Shown here: in pieces, positions 55,931 through 64,000 of the stretch | Numbering within the stretch: the first letter of the stretch is position 1 | Layout of the letters: every line of letters starts with the position of its first letter | Source of the DNA: an uncultured Amylibacter sp. | GTDB lineage: Bacteria; Pseudomonadota; Alphaproteobacteria; Rhodobacterales; Rhodobacteraceae | Assembly (NCBI GenBank): GCA_943846615.1 | Contig: OX044354.1 | Span: forward strand, 934,359 to 998,358 | Direction: 5' to 3' | Length of the DNA stretch: 64,000 nucleotides | Position numbers and translations under genes: made by a program | The notes under the pieces: model-generated | Database searches by the model: none | Seen by the model: only the letters and a program-made list of their open reading frames with translations | Told to the model about the DNA's origin: nothing

Positions 55931-58621
55931 TTAGAAAGAATCCAGCAGACGTTCTAAATAATCTAATTCAAATTCTGGGCGCGTCCGATCTTGGGCGCGC
56001 CCTTTTAGATCGTTCAACAAATCCTCATACGCCTTACGACGTCCGGCATTGTCGATGCCTTCGTTACGCGCATTGTCATCAACGGTGCTGCCTGATTGGG
56101 TGCCGCCGTTAGGGCGCCCTAACGGATCACGGCCCGCAGTGCGACTACTGCCGCCATCTTGGGTTTCACTTTCGGTGCCGGCTTGAGCTTGTTGACCTTC
56201 TTCGCGCATTGCACGCATGCCACGACGTAATGATTGCAATGCATCTGATTGTTGATCCAATGCCTGCCCAAAATCACCTTGACGCAGACTTTCTTCGGCT
56301 TGACCCATTTCGCGATCCGCGTCACGTAGGGCATCACGAGCCGCATCGCCCGCACCACCGCCATCATTTGGCAACTGGTCACGCTGCCGATCCAACATAT
56401 CGCGCAGCGCCTTTTGACGCTCTGCCAGATCAGACGTGCCAGCACCTGATTGGCCTTCGTCGCTCTGCCCATCTAGGCCTTGCCCCTGTTGCTGACCTTC
56501 ACCTTGCTGTTGGCCTTCACCTTGTTGTTGGCCTTGCTGGCCGCTTTGTTGATCACCCTGCTGTTGACCGTCGCTCTGCTCTTGTCCTTGCTGTTGGCCC
56601 GACTGTCCTTCTTGGCGACCATTTTGACCCTGTTGGCCTTGTTGGCTTTGCTGTTCTTCATTCCCTTGTTGTTGCTCGAACTGCTCTTGCAACTCTTGGA
56701 ATGTATCATCAGCTAAATCTTGCTGCTCTTCCAACATGTCCTGCATGTCTTGCTCTTGGGGATCGCCTTCGCCACCCTCGCCACCGCTTTGGCGGCTGAC
56801 CTGTAGGTTTTCCAGCATCTCTTGCAACTCTTGCAATAATTCCATTGCCACATCCATGCGGCCCTCGTCCATCAGGCGCTGAATTTCATCCATCATCTCT
56901 TGAATTTCATCTTGGGTCACGGTCTCGCCTTGCTGACCACCCGAGGGGCTATCGTTCTCTTCGGCATTCTCGCCCAACTCATCGATGTAATCCTGCGTGG
57001 CTTGACGCAGCTCTTCCATCAACTCTGCAATCTCTTCCTCCGTTGCGCCATTTTCCATGGCCTCGGCCAGACGTTCTTGTGCACGTTTAAGACGCTCTTT
57101 GGCGTCATTCAAATCGCCGTCCTCAATCAAAATCGCCGCCGCCCACAACAGCTCAGACACCTCGGATCGCGTCTGATCGCTCAACGCGACGTCGCCATAG
57201 GCCTCTAGCTCTAGAATGGCCTCGCGGGTCATTTCAAACGCTTTGTTACGGGAAAACGAATCCGTTGGCTTATAGGTGACCGCACGCAGTAAATAGATCC
57301 CGCGTTCTGCATTTTGACGGTTCCACAATAACTGTCTTCGGACATCAACCAGTGCGGCAGATAATGGATCAAAGAACCGTTTGCGCGCTAATTCCGCGGT
57401 CAGTGGATCAATGCGCCCCGTGTTGCCGCCCGCGTCCGTGGCTGTCAAATTCACCACAACCGGCAAACCTGCCCAAACATGTTTGGCAAAGTCCTCTTCA
57501 ACAACCCCGCTGAAATCAGATGTTCTTGCGTTGAATGGCAACGGCAATTCACCCGTTAAATTGTCAACCGGCTCTGGCTCCAACGCCAAGCCAAAACGAC
57601 GGTCGACTTGGGTTAAGTCCAATGTGATATCCAAGGCACCGCCTGTAACACCGTAATCATCACTGGCACGAAACGGCAGTTGCATTGCACCTTGTAGATC
57701 ACGGGTCAATTCGCCCGTCACTTCGATCATCGGCGGCAAATCGGACAGCAACGAAATATCCCAGCTGCGCGTTTGCCCACCAGCGGCGCTCAGCTCCAAT
57801 ACACCAGCCTGCGCCATAACAAATTGTGCTTCGGCCAAAACCCCCTCGTTTGCAGGAAACGTCGTGTTCCCCGCCACAGATAAGTTTTCCGTGATACTGA
57901 CGTCACCAACATCGCCATATGCGCGGATCAAAAATACGCTGCCCTCAGCCAGAGAAATCGGCTCGCCCTCGTCCACACCTGTCAAGTAAACGGTGGGTAA
58001 TCCCGTGTATAACGGCGGTTTGGCCCACGCTTCGAAACTTGGTCCGACATTCACCGCCACACCATTTCCCCCGTCTTGGCCAAACTCATCAAACGATGTG
58101 CCGTTGGCAAAAAACACCCCACTGATAACCGCTAGAATTACAAAAAGGCGTAATGCGTATTTATCCGCCGCAGCCAATCGTACATACGCTGGTGGAACCG
58201 CCGCTTGCTGTGCACGCACAGACATGCGCTGCAGATGCAAACCCCATAACTCTTGACTGGGCGCACTGTCACTGCCCAGCGCTAATTCATCCATCAAGCT
58301 GGAAACAGGCGCACCTTCGACACTGTCATCTAAACGGCGATAAATTTGGGGCCGGGTGGGGAGGCGCATTTGCTGAACACCGGCAACCAACAGCCACAGC
58401 ATCCAAAGACCAGCGCCAAGGCCCAACAATATAATAACCTGTTGAGGCAACCAAACCGCGCCACCCCACAACAAAAATGCAATCGTAAATAAACAGAGGG
58501 TAAATGCAGGCCAAAACGCCAACAACAGGCGCTCCCACACGATCACCCAATACGTCGCGAAAACACGCCAACGCAGGGCGCGTATTTTTAGTTTTTGCAA
58601 CGATGTTTTAGGTGCCGTCAT
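55931..58621 (-). CDS. TIGR02302 family protein, Gln/Gly-rich
   Basis: The 896-residue protein has two N-terminal membrane helices (about 33-54 and 60-82) and another near 153-170. A periplasmic-like beta-rich part extends to about 390. A Glu/Gln-rich helical region and a low-complexity block of Gln, Gly, Ser and Glu follow (about 620-730). This matches the alphaproteobacterial TIGR02302 family of unknown function (DUF4175-like). The repeat-like QQGQ/EGQQQ region is the strongest low-complexity block in the window. It lies before lysA in the operon direction of this strand. Confidence 0.88.
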   Translation of the reverse strand: MTAPKTSLQKLKIRALRWRVFATYWVIVWERLLLAFWPAFTLCLFTIAFLLWGGAVWLPQQVIILLGLGAGLWMLWLLVAGVQQMRLPTRPQIYRRLDDSVEGAPVSSLMDELALGSDSAPSQELWGLHLQRMSVRAQQAAVPPAYVRLAAADKYALRLFVILAVISGVFFANGTSFDEFGQDGGNGVAVNVGPSFEAWAKPPLYTGLPTVYLTGVDEGEPISLAEGSVFLIRAYGDVGDVSITENLSVAGNTTFPANEGVLAEAQFVMAQAGVLELSAAGGQTRSWDISLLSDLPPMIEVTGELTRDLQGAMQLPFRASDDYGVTGGALDITLDLTQVDRRFGLALEPEPVDNLTGELPLPFNARTSDFSGVVEEDFAKHVWAGLPVVVNLTATDAGGNTGRIDPLTAELARKRFFDPLSAALVDVRRQLLWNRQNAERGIYLLRAVTYKPTDSFSRNKAFEMTREAILELEAYGDVALSDQTRSEVSELLWAAAILIEDGDLNDAKERLKRAQERLAEAMENGATEEEIAELMEELRQATQDYIDELGENAEENDSPSGGQQGETVTQDEIQEMMDEIQRLMDEGRMDVAMELLQELQEMLENLQVSRQSGGEGGEGDPQEQDMQDMLEEQQDLADDTFQELQEQFEQQQGNEEQQSQQGQQGQNGRQEGQSGQQQGQEQSDGQQQGDQQSGQQGQQQGEGQQQGEGQQQGQGLDGQSDEGQSGAGTSDLAERQKALRDMLDRQRDQLPNDGGGAGDAARDALRDADREMGQAEESLRQGDFGQALDQQSDALQSLRRGMRAMREEGQQAQAGTESETQDGGSSRTAGRDPLGRPNGGTQSGSTVDDNARNEGIDNAGRRKAYEDLLNDLKGRAQDRTRPEFELDYLERLLDSF

Positions 58622-58652
58622 CGCGACCTTTCAATTCAGGCCGTACGGGATG

Positions 58653-59918
58653 CTACTGCCATTCTGGAACTGTATCGCGTTTTATCATTTCGTCAAAGGT
58701 CGGACGCTTACGGATGACAGCAAATTGATCGCCCTTTACCAACACCTCTGGGATCATCGGGCGCGTGTTGTATTCAGATGACATCACCGCGCCATATGCA
58801 CCAGCGGATCGAAACGCAATCATTTCACCATCTGCAACAGGTGTCATGTCGCGTTGCTTGGCGAATGTATCACCAGATTCACAAACGGGGCCTACGATAT
58901 CAAATGGCGCGGCTTCGGTACCAACAGCGGCTTCGATTACGGGGACAATATCATGATGCGCTTCGTACATTGCGGGACGGATCAAATCATTCATTGCCGC
59001 ATCCACGATCATGAAATCACGCCCTTCGCCTGCCTTGTTATAAATCACAGAGCTGACCAACAACCCTGCATTACCTGCCACCAAACGGCCCGGTTCGATT
59101 TCGATCTCACAACCCAAATCGCCCACAGTTTCACGCACAACCTTGCCGTAATCCATCGGCAACGGTGGCGCCTCGTTGGAACGCGCATATGGAATACCCA
59201 AACCGCCACCCAAGTCCAACCGACGGATATTATGCCCATCGGAGCGCAGCTCAGCGGTCAATTCAGCGACCTTTTGATAGGCCAAACGATATGGTTCCAA
59301 ATCCGTCAGCTGTGATCCGATATGCACATCAATACCTACAACGTCGATACCTTTCATCGCGCCGGCAACCGCGTAAACTTCACGTGCCTTCGCAATCGGA
59401 ATACCAAATTTATTTTCCGATTTACCCGTCGCGATTTTCGCGTGCGTCTTCGCATCCACATCTGGGTTCACGCGCACTGTAATCGGCGCGACCTTACCCA
59501 ATGACAATGCAACTTCGTTTAACACCGCTAACTCTGGCTCACTCTCGACATTGAACTGGCGAATGCCACCTGTCAGGGCCAGTGTCATTTCTTCGCGGGT
59601 TTTGCCAACACCCGAAAAAACGATCTTGTCGCCGGAAACACCAGCGGCCTTGGCGCGCATATATTCGCCACCAGACACCACATCCATACCCGCGCCCAAG
59701 TCACCCAGTATTTTCAAAACGGCGATATTTGAATTCGCCTTCATGGCGTAGCATACCAAATGATCCATACCATCCAGTGCCTCGTCAAACACACGAAAAT
59801 GGCGTTCCAGTGTGGCGGTTGAATACACATAAAACGGCGTACCAACTGCCGCCGCGATTTCCGTCAGCGCCACATCCTCAGCATGCAAAACACCGTCTTT
59901 GTACAAAAAATGATCCAT
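58653..59918 (-). CDS. lysA: Diaminopimelate decarboxylase
   Basis: LysA makes lysine from meso-diaminopimelate with PLP. The 421-residue enzyme has the PLP lysine in CYAMKANSN (about residue 59), the phosphate-binding GGGLGIPY, EPGRLVAGNAG and the catalytic CESGDTFAK. AGGATAACC precedes the ATG. It follows the DUF2834 gene by eight bases, so argH, the lipoprotein, DUF2834 and lysA form one leftward operon. Confidence 0.96.
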   Translation of the reverse strand: MDHFLYKDGVLHAEDVALTEIAAAVGTPFYVYSTATLERHFRVFDEALDGMDHLVCYAMKANSNIAVLKILGDLGAGMDVVSGGEYMRAKAAGVSGDKIVFSGVGKTREEMTLALTGGIRQFNVESEPELAVLNEVALSLGKVAPITVRVNPDVDAKTHAKIATGKSENKFGIPIAKAREVYAVAGAMKGIDVVGIDVHIGSQLTDLEPYRLAYQKVAELTAELRSDGHNIRRLDLGGGLGIPYARSNEAPPLPMDYGKVVRETVGDLGCEIEIEPGRLVAGNAGLLVSSVIYNKAGEGRDFMIVDAAMNDLIRPAMYEAHHDIVPVIEAAVGTEAAPFDIVGPVCESGDTFAKQRDMTPVADGEMIAFRSAGAYGAVMSSEYNTRPMIPEVLVKGDQFAVIRKRPTFDEMIKRDTVPEWQ

Positions 59919-59926
59919 CGGTTATC

Positions 59927-60247
59927 CTACTTAAATGCGCGTGAGCGCAGAAACAAATACAAAGGCAATCCACAAGACAACCCAATTCCAAACGTGGCAA
60001 TCAAACAAATGGGGAATACCCACCAATCCTTGCGCACATAAACTTCGGCGAACATCCATAGGGTTAGAACACCCGCGGCTATCGCCATATCCCACATCAA
60101 ACCTGTCGTGGCACCATTTACGGTCCATGCAGTGACAAACGCATCAAACGTAAACCCATCGTCACCAGCCCACGGGATGAAATGCATCATCGGAACAACC
60201 GCGCCAATGATCGCTAAAATCAAATACGCTATTCGCAGAAGGGACAT
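59927..60247 (-). CDS. DUF2834 family membrane protein
   Basis: The 106-residue protein has three membrane helices (about 3-22, 46-66 and 74-96). The pattern is that of DUF2834, a small family of unknown function (MSLLRIAYLILAIIGAVVP, DMAIAAGVLTLWMFAE). I chose the ATG at 60247; the open frame upstream overlaps the lipoprotein gene. Confidence 0.82.
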   Translation of the reverse strand: MSLLRIAYLILAIIGAVVPMMHFIPWAGDDGFTFDAFVTAWTVNGATTGLMWDMAIAAGVLTLWMFAEVYVRKDWWVFPICLIATFGIGLSCGLPLYLFLRSRAFK

Positions 60248-60336
60248 GGTGCCTCCGCATTCACGGGCAACGGATCGCCCTTGATCCCGCATGCGGTCAG
60301 GCTAGCAACCGCTAATATCAGGAACATTGCCCGCAT
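60229..60336 (-). CDS. Very small lipoprotein (LptM-like)
   Basis: This 35-residue ORF starts with the ATG that overlaps the argH stop (TAATG). It encodes a signal segment [13 protein letters not shown] followed by the lipobox LTAC, then GIKGDPLP. The LTxCGxKGxP pattern is that of LptM/YifL-type small lipoproteins, which in E. coli help LPS-transport machinery; here the protein is shorter. It ends CPFCE and overlaps the DUF2834 start by 19 bases. In related genomes a small lipoprotein sits at this spot between argH and lysA. Confidence 0.72.
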   Translation of the reverse strand: MRAMFLILAVASLTACGIKGDPLPVNAEAPCPFCE

Positions 60337-61730
60337 TACGCCAGCGCCTCTTTCCAACGCGCCACTTGTGCACGCACATTTTCTGGTGCTGTGCCACCAT
60401 AACTTAAACGGCTGGCAACAGAGTTTTTAACACCCAAGAAGTTGAATACGTCATCCGTGATTTCACTGTGAACCGTTTGCATATCCGCCAGCGACAGGTC
60501 GGGCAGATCACAACCCTTACCCTCGGCCATGGCAACCAATGCACCCGTCACATGATGCGCATCGCGAAATGGCATGTTCAAGGCACGCACCAACCAATCG
60601 GCCAAATCCGTAGCGGTGGAAAAACCAGTCGCCGCTGCCGCTTCCAATTCTGGCGCGTTCGGCTTCATATCCGCGATCATACCGGTCATCACAGCCAGCG
60701 ACAGGATCAAATTATCCGCCGCATCAAAAACCTGTTCTTTGTCTTCTTGCATGTCTTTGGAATATGTCAGGGGCAATCCCTTCATGATAGTCAACAACGC
60801 CATCAATGATCCCGTAATCCGCCCAACCTTGGAACGGATCAATTCCGCTGCATCTGGGTTTTTCTTTTGCGGCATAATTGACGAACCTGTGCTGAACTGA
60901 TCCGAAATCGTCACAAATTTGAATTGCGCAGATGACCAAATCACCAATTCCTCAGCAAAGCGTGACAGATGCGTCGCGCAAATCGATGCACAGCTCAAAA
61001 ACTCCAAGGCAAAATCACGATCCGAAACAGCATCCAATGAATTTGCCGCAGGACGATCAAAACCCAACTCATGCGCCGTCATATCACGATCAATCGGAAA
61101 ACCTGTGCCCGCCAATGCTGCAGCACCCAACGGGCTCTCGTTCATACGGGCACGTGCATCGATGAAACGCGACCGATCCCGCGCCAACATTTCAACATAG
61201 GCCAGCATATGATGGCCCCACGTCACGGGTTGCGCCACTTGCAGGTGCGTAAACCCAGGCATCACCATATCAGCACCCGCATCGGCCTGATCCACCAAAA
61301 CGCCCATCAAAGCGGTCAATCCTTGGATCGTCGCGTCATACTGATCACGCGTCCATAATTTGAAATCTGTTGCAACCTGATCATTCCGCGAACGACCGGT
61401 GTGAACCCGCCCCGCAGGTTCGCCGACGATTTCCTTTAAACGACTTTCCACATTCATATGGATGTCTTCCAGCGCGGCAGAAAATTCAAACGTCCCACTC
61501 TCAATTTCTGACAAGACCGTGAGCAGGCCTTTCTTTATTTCAGCCGCATCGCTATCAGTGATAATACCTTGTTTGGCTAACATCGCCGAATGCGCAATTG
61601 ATCCCGCAATATCTTGGGGTGCCATACGCTTGTCGAAACCAATCGATGCGTTGATCGCTTCCATAATTGCGTTTGGGCCACTGGCAAAACGCCCGCCCCA
61701 CATTGCATTCGATGATTTTTTGTCAGACAT
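60336..61730 (-). CDS. argH: Argininosuccinate lyase
   Basis: ArgH splits argininosuccinate to arginine and fumarate, the last step of arginine synthesis. The 464-residue enzyme has [20 protein letters not shown] at the start, [18 protein letters not shown], and the signature [20 protein letters not shown]. The ATG at 61730 is chosen although the frame opens at 61787. It is divergent from the thioredoxin-like gene 28 bases away. Confidence 0.96.
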   Translation of the reverse strand: MSDKKSSNAMWGGRFASGPNAIMEAINASIGFDKRMAPQDIAGSIAHSAMLAKQGIITDSDAAEIKKGLLTVLSEIESGTFEFSAALEDIHMNVESRLKEIVGEPAGRVHTGRSRNDQVATDFKLWTRDQYDATIQGLTALMGVLVDQADAGADMVMPGFTHLQVAQPVTWGHHMLAYVEMLARDRSRFIDARARMNESPLGAAALAGTGFPIDRDMTAHELGFDRPAANSLDAVSDRDFALEFLSCASICATHLSRFAEELVIWSSAQFKFVTISDQFSTGSSIMPQKKNPDAAELIRSKVGRITGSLMALLTIMKGLPLTYSKDMQEDKEQVFDAADNLILSLAVMTGMIADMKPNAPELEAAAATGFSTATDLADWLVRALNMPFRDAHHVTGALVAMAEGKGCDLPDLSLADMQTVHSEITDDVFNFLGVKNSVASRLSYGGTAPENVRAQVARWKEALA

Positions 61731-61758
61731 AACCGTACCATTTCGAAGGGGCCACATC

Positions 61759-62325
61759 GTGACCAAAATTAAATTCCTATGCGCCACGCTTTACACCCTG
61801 CTGGCAGTCGGTGCAAACCCTTTGGCGGCAGATACAACCGCCCTAAAAGAGATGCGTGCAGGTGACATGCGTAAGGTTGCGATCCACGACACCCCCAAAG
61901 CGGCGATCACAACCCCATTTTTGGATGTCGAGGGGAATGAAATCGATTTGTCAAAATTCGCAGGGAAAACCATTTTGTTGAATTTTTGGGCCACATGGTG
62001 TGCCCCATGTCGTGCGGAAATGCCATCATTGGATGCACTAAACCAAACATTGGGTGGCGACAAATTCGCCGTTATCACCGTAGCAACAGGGCGCAATCCT
62101 GTTCCGATGATAGAACAGTTTTTCGAAACCGCAGGAATCAAAACTCTGCCTATGCACCGCGATCCCAAAATGACCTTCGCACGCGCCACCGGCGTCTTTG
62201 GATTACCCGTCACCTTGGTTATAAACCCCCAAGGTCAGGAAATCGCCCGTGTGCAAGGAGAGGCCGACTGGAACAGTCCAGACGCACAAACCTTGCTGTC
62301 TGCGATGATTGCTGGCACCCTTTAA
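61759..62325 (+). CDS. TlpA-like thioredoxin-fold protein
   Basis: The 188-residue protein has an N-terminal signal or anchor ([22 protein letters not shown]). It is followed by a TlpA/ResA-type domain with active site [18 protein letters not shown], a cis-proline region FGLPVTLVI and VQGEADWNS. It reduces disulfides in the periplasm, perhaps for cytochrome or copper-site assembly. The start is GTG at 61759 with AAGGGG before it. The argH-tlpA divergent pair is common in this group. Confidence 0.9.
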   Translation: MTKIKFLCATLYTLLAVGANPLAADTTALKEMRAGDMRKVAIHDTPKAAITTPFLDVEGNEIDLSKFAGKTILLNFWATWCAPCRAEMPSLDALNQTLGGDKFAVITVATGRNPVPMIEQFFETAGIKTLPMHRDPKMTFARATGVFGLPVTLVINPQGQEIARVQGEADWNSPDAQTLLSAMIAGTL

Positions 62326-62344
62326 GAAAACACTGAGGTTCAAA

Positions 62345-62806
62345 ATGAAAATCATCGGATCTATCTGCGCCAGCATGGCAACTTGCATGGCATTAACATC
62401 TGCACCTGCCCATGCGGACATGGCCCAAGATGCGGTTGATCAAATCAATCAAATTCGCAAGCAGAAGGGACGTAAAGCCTTGACCGTCAACCCTGCACTG
62501 ACCGCCGCCGCACAAAAGCATGCTGACGAGTTGGCAAAACGCGGATACGGCACCAAAATGACCTCTGGCGGTCACTTTGGCAAAAATGGATCAACCCATC
62601 TGGAGCGCCTGAAACGCGAGGGTTATAAGGCATGTACAGCTGTAGAAAACGTCGGTTGGGGCCAAAAAACAGCCAGCGGCGTCGTCAATGAATGGATGAA
62701 CTCAAAGGGTCACAGCACGAACCTTATGCATCGCAAAACGCGTGATATAGGAGTGGGTTTCGCCCCGCCAAAAACATGGATCATGGTTGGCGCAAAACCC
62801 TGCTAA
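62345..62806 (+). CDS. Secreted CAP-domain protein
   Basis: The 153-residue protein has a signal peptide (KIIGSICASMATCMALTSAPAHA) and an SCP/PR-1 CAP domain: ALTAAAQKHADELAKRGY, SGGHFGKNG, AVENVGWGQ and WMNSKGHSTNLMHRKTRDIGVG. Bacterial CAP proteins are extracellular, with unclear substrates. The ATG at 62345 is chosen over one at 62309. It is 19 bases after the thioredoxin-like gene. Confidence 0.9.
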   Translation: MKIIGSICASMATCMALTSAPAHADMAQDAVDQINQIRKQKGRKALTVNPALTAAAQKHADELAKRGYGTKMTSGGHFGKNGSTHLERLKREGYKACTAVENVGWGQKTASGVVNEWMNSKGHSTNLMHRKTRDIGVGFAPPKTWIMVGAKPC

Positions 62807-62830
62807 CTTGCGGATCACAACCAGAAACGA

Positions 62831-63643
62831 TTAGCCGCGCTTGGGACCAAATATACCCCGTGCACTATCTTCGTTCGCGCGTTTGATCCGTCTTTTGGAA
62901 TACTTCAAACCGTTGCGTAAATCTGCATCGGAATCGATCAGCGGATAATCCAACAATTCCCTAGAGCACAAAATGCCTTTCACACCGCTCGATCCTTCAA
63001 ACTGATGAATGTGCAATTCATCCCAATGAATATGCCCACCTTCATGCAGGCTGCGTATCTCTGATACAAAATTGTGGCATTGTAGGTTTTCCATCAAAAA
63101 CACATATTTCTTTGCCAACGCAAACATATTGCTTAAAGCCACAAAATGGCTGACGGCGGTGTGTATATGCATAATAACGGCTTGGCTATAAACCAAATCC
63201 GCCTGTGTCCAATGACGCGAAAATGGCATTGTCGCATCGGCAATGCTATAACTGTCGGCCAGCTCTGGATGGCGTTTGCGTGCCAATTCAATTTGCGAAG
63301 CGCCGCGATCACTGCCAGTGGTGTCGATATGCGGGAAAACAACCCGTGCATTCGATACGTGGTCACCACCACCACAACCAATTTCATGAACACTTTGTGG
63401 CTGTAACTGTCCGATTACCTCCAAAATGGTTTCATGATTAGGGTGAAGTTTTGCACCCTTCGCTATCAGTTTTCCAGTCTCACCATCGAAATTTAAATCA
63501 CCTGGGCGCGCAATTGCCAGAAACTCTGTTTCAATATCATTTTGGATGCGGCGATGGTAACTATCATCGGTATAATTATCCCAATCGAAATCATCATCGT
63601 AATGTTTTCTACTTTTATAAGTAAGTCTCTTTAATAAATTCAA
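62831..63643 (-). CDS. Class I SAM-dependent methyltransferase
   Basis: The protein of about 270 residues has the SAM site VHEIGCGGGDHVSNA, then TGSDRGASQIELARKRHP and ADLVYSQAVIMHI, typical of a Rossmann methyltransferase. The target is not known. A basic N-terminus follows the TTG start at 63643, which has GCGGGGAC in front; the frame is open to 63703. There is no ATG nearby in frame, so the start is uncertain. Gene order is not conserved from here to the right. Confidence 0.75.
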   Translation of the reverse strand: MNLLKRLTYKSRKHYDDDFDWDNYTDDSYHRRIQNDIETEFLAIARPGDLNFDGETGKLIAKGAKLHPNHETILEVIGQLQPQSVHEIGCGGGDHVSNARVVFPHIDTTGSDRGASQIELARKRHPELADSYSIADATMPFSRHWTQADLVYSQAVIMHIHTAVSHFVALSNMFALAKKYVFLMENLQCHNFVSEIRSLHEGGHIHWDELHIHQFEGSSGVKGILCSRELLDYPLIDSDADLRNGLKYSKRRIKRANEDSARGIFGPKRG

Positions 63644-63868
63644 AGTAGTTGTCCCCGCACACTGTGTTACGCAAAGGTAAAAACATGACCGCTGGCAAGT
63701 CAAGCCAATAGCAAAGGCCGGCGAACAAAGACGTACATTTTAGGAAGTTTCGTGGTGCGAGCGGGGCGCACTGAACAGCCGCGCCAGAGTGTCCCATGCT
63801 GTACTAAAATTCAATAAAATATAGGGTTTATTGGCATTTCATGTTCCATTCTGTACCGCAATACCCCA

Positions 63869-63910
63869 TACTACCCCAATAACTTTGGGGGATAGGTTGG
63901 GGGATAGATA
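63869..63910 (+). repeat. Tandem G-rich repeats and inverted repeat before the integrase
   Basis: A perfect 11-base direct repeat TTGGGGGATAG occurs at 63885-63895 and 63897-63907, with a period of 12. The first copy also forms a 6-bp inverted repeat with CCCCAA at 63874-63879 (5-base loop). C-rich near-matches on the left (63861-63879) extend the pattern. The second repeat ends five bases before the integrase ATG and provides its ribosome-binding site. It looks like an operator for autoregulation, or part of an attachment region. Confidence 0.6.
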
Positions 63911-63912
63911 GA

Positions 63913-64000
63913 ATGGCCGCATTAAACAAGCTGACGAATGCAGAGTTGCAAAGCGCGAAGGTTGGTAAACTCAATGACGGTGGCGGATTGTGGTTTATTC
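63913..64000 (+). CDS. Tyrosine recombinase/integrase, 5' part only
   Basis: The last 88 bases code for MAALNKLTNAELQSAKVGKL and NDGGGLWFI, running off the window. LT..EL..AK.GKL.DGGGLWF is the start of phage-type integrases with a DUF4102 N-terminal domain. GGGGGATAG supplies the ribosome-binding site. The gene probably opens an integrated element extending to the right. Only the N-terminus is seen, so the catalytic residues cannot be checked. Confidence 0.8.
   Translation, partial: MAALNKLTNAELQSAKVGKLNDGGGLWFI

Noticed and set aside
56480..56716. A Leu-rich + strand frame that looks like a membrane protein
   Set aside because: It is the antisense of the Gln-rich block of the TIGR02302 gene; CAG/CAA repeats read as Leu codons on the other strand.
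61462..61758. N-terminal extension of the TlpA-like frame
   Set aside because: It is antisense to argH, and a good GTG start with AAGGGG and a signal peptide lies at 61759.
1..64000. CRISPR arrays, rRNA, complete insertion sequences
   Set aside because: No regularly spaced repeats, rRNA-like sequence or transposase frame was found on either strand by reading.

Overview
The window looks like a chromosomal segment of an alphaproteobacterium of the Rhodobacterales (Roseobacter group). This rests on gene order: rpmH-rnpA-yidD followed by yidC-MOSC-engB-argB, chvI-chvG-hprK-rapZ-EIIA-HPr divergent from pckA, rel-DUF2062-pdxJ-lepB-rnc-era-recO, ftsE-ftsX-plsC, and TIGR02302-lysA-DUF2834-argH. Base composition looks moderate, near 50% G+C by eye, lower than in many relatives. 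No species can be named from the sequence alone.

Left part (1-18200): ribosome and RNase P genes, a creatinase, a membrane-anchored leucine-rich-repeat protein, an EamA exporter, ttcA, then a run of + strand genes. That run holds YidC insertase, MOSC protein, EngB, ArgB, a di-iron hydroxylase, a 4Fe-4S protein and a SixA-like phosphatase. After it come a secreted CxxCH protein, an SDR, a small HIG1-like protein, a corrinoid adenosyltransferase and the electron-transfer flavoprotein pair etfB-etfA.

Accessory segment (about 18200-23500): this interrupts the conserved order and looks more AT-rich. It holds a secreted fasciclin-domain protein bracketed by a true etfA 3' end and a second, diverged copy of that 3' end with its terminator. 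It also holds a small secreted-like ORF, an orphan TadG/TadE-like pseudopilin cluster with a VWA protein, and a glucokinase-like pseudogene broken by a frameshift and a C-terminal truncation.

Middle part (23500-46150): the regulatory PTS / ChvG-ChvI / pckA block, the era-rnc-lepB-pdxJ-rel-rpoZ block (with a LysE exporter where acpS is usually found), folK, a NYN-domain protein, ispH, rnhA, and fmt with two tandem peptide deformylases. One deformylase lacks key catalytic residues.

Right part (46150-64000): a YeeE/YedE transporter, SelO, a MalY-type lyase, accA, a PPOX flavoprotein, plsC-ftsX-ftsE, a zinc-ribbon membrane protein, the very Gln/Gly-rich TIGR02302 protein, and lysA-DUF2834-lipoprotein-argH. 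After these lie a TlpA-like thioredoxin, a CAP-domain protein and a methyltransferase. The window ends inside a tyrosine-recombinase gene preceded by tandem G-rich repeats, which probably marks the edge of an integrated element.

I found no rRNA, tRNA, CRISPR array or complete insertion sequence. I did not find a large new system. The best leads are the etfA-tail duplication around the fasciclin gene, the degenerate deformylase, the DUF3592-LRR fusion, the orphan Tad cluster and the integrase boundary.
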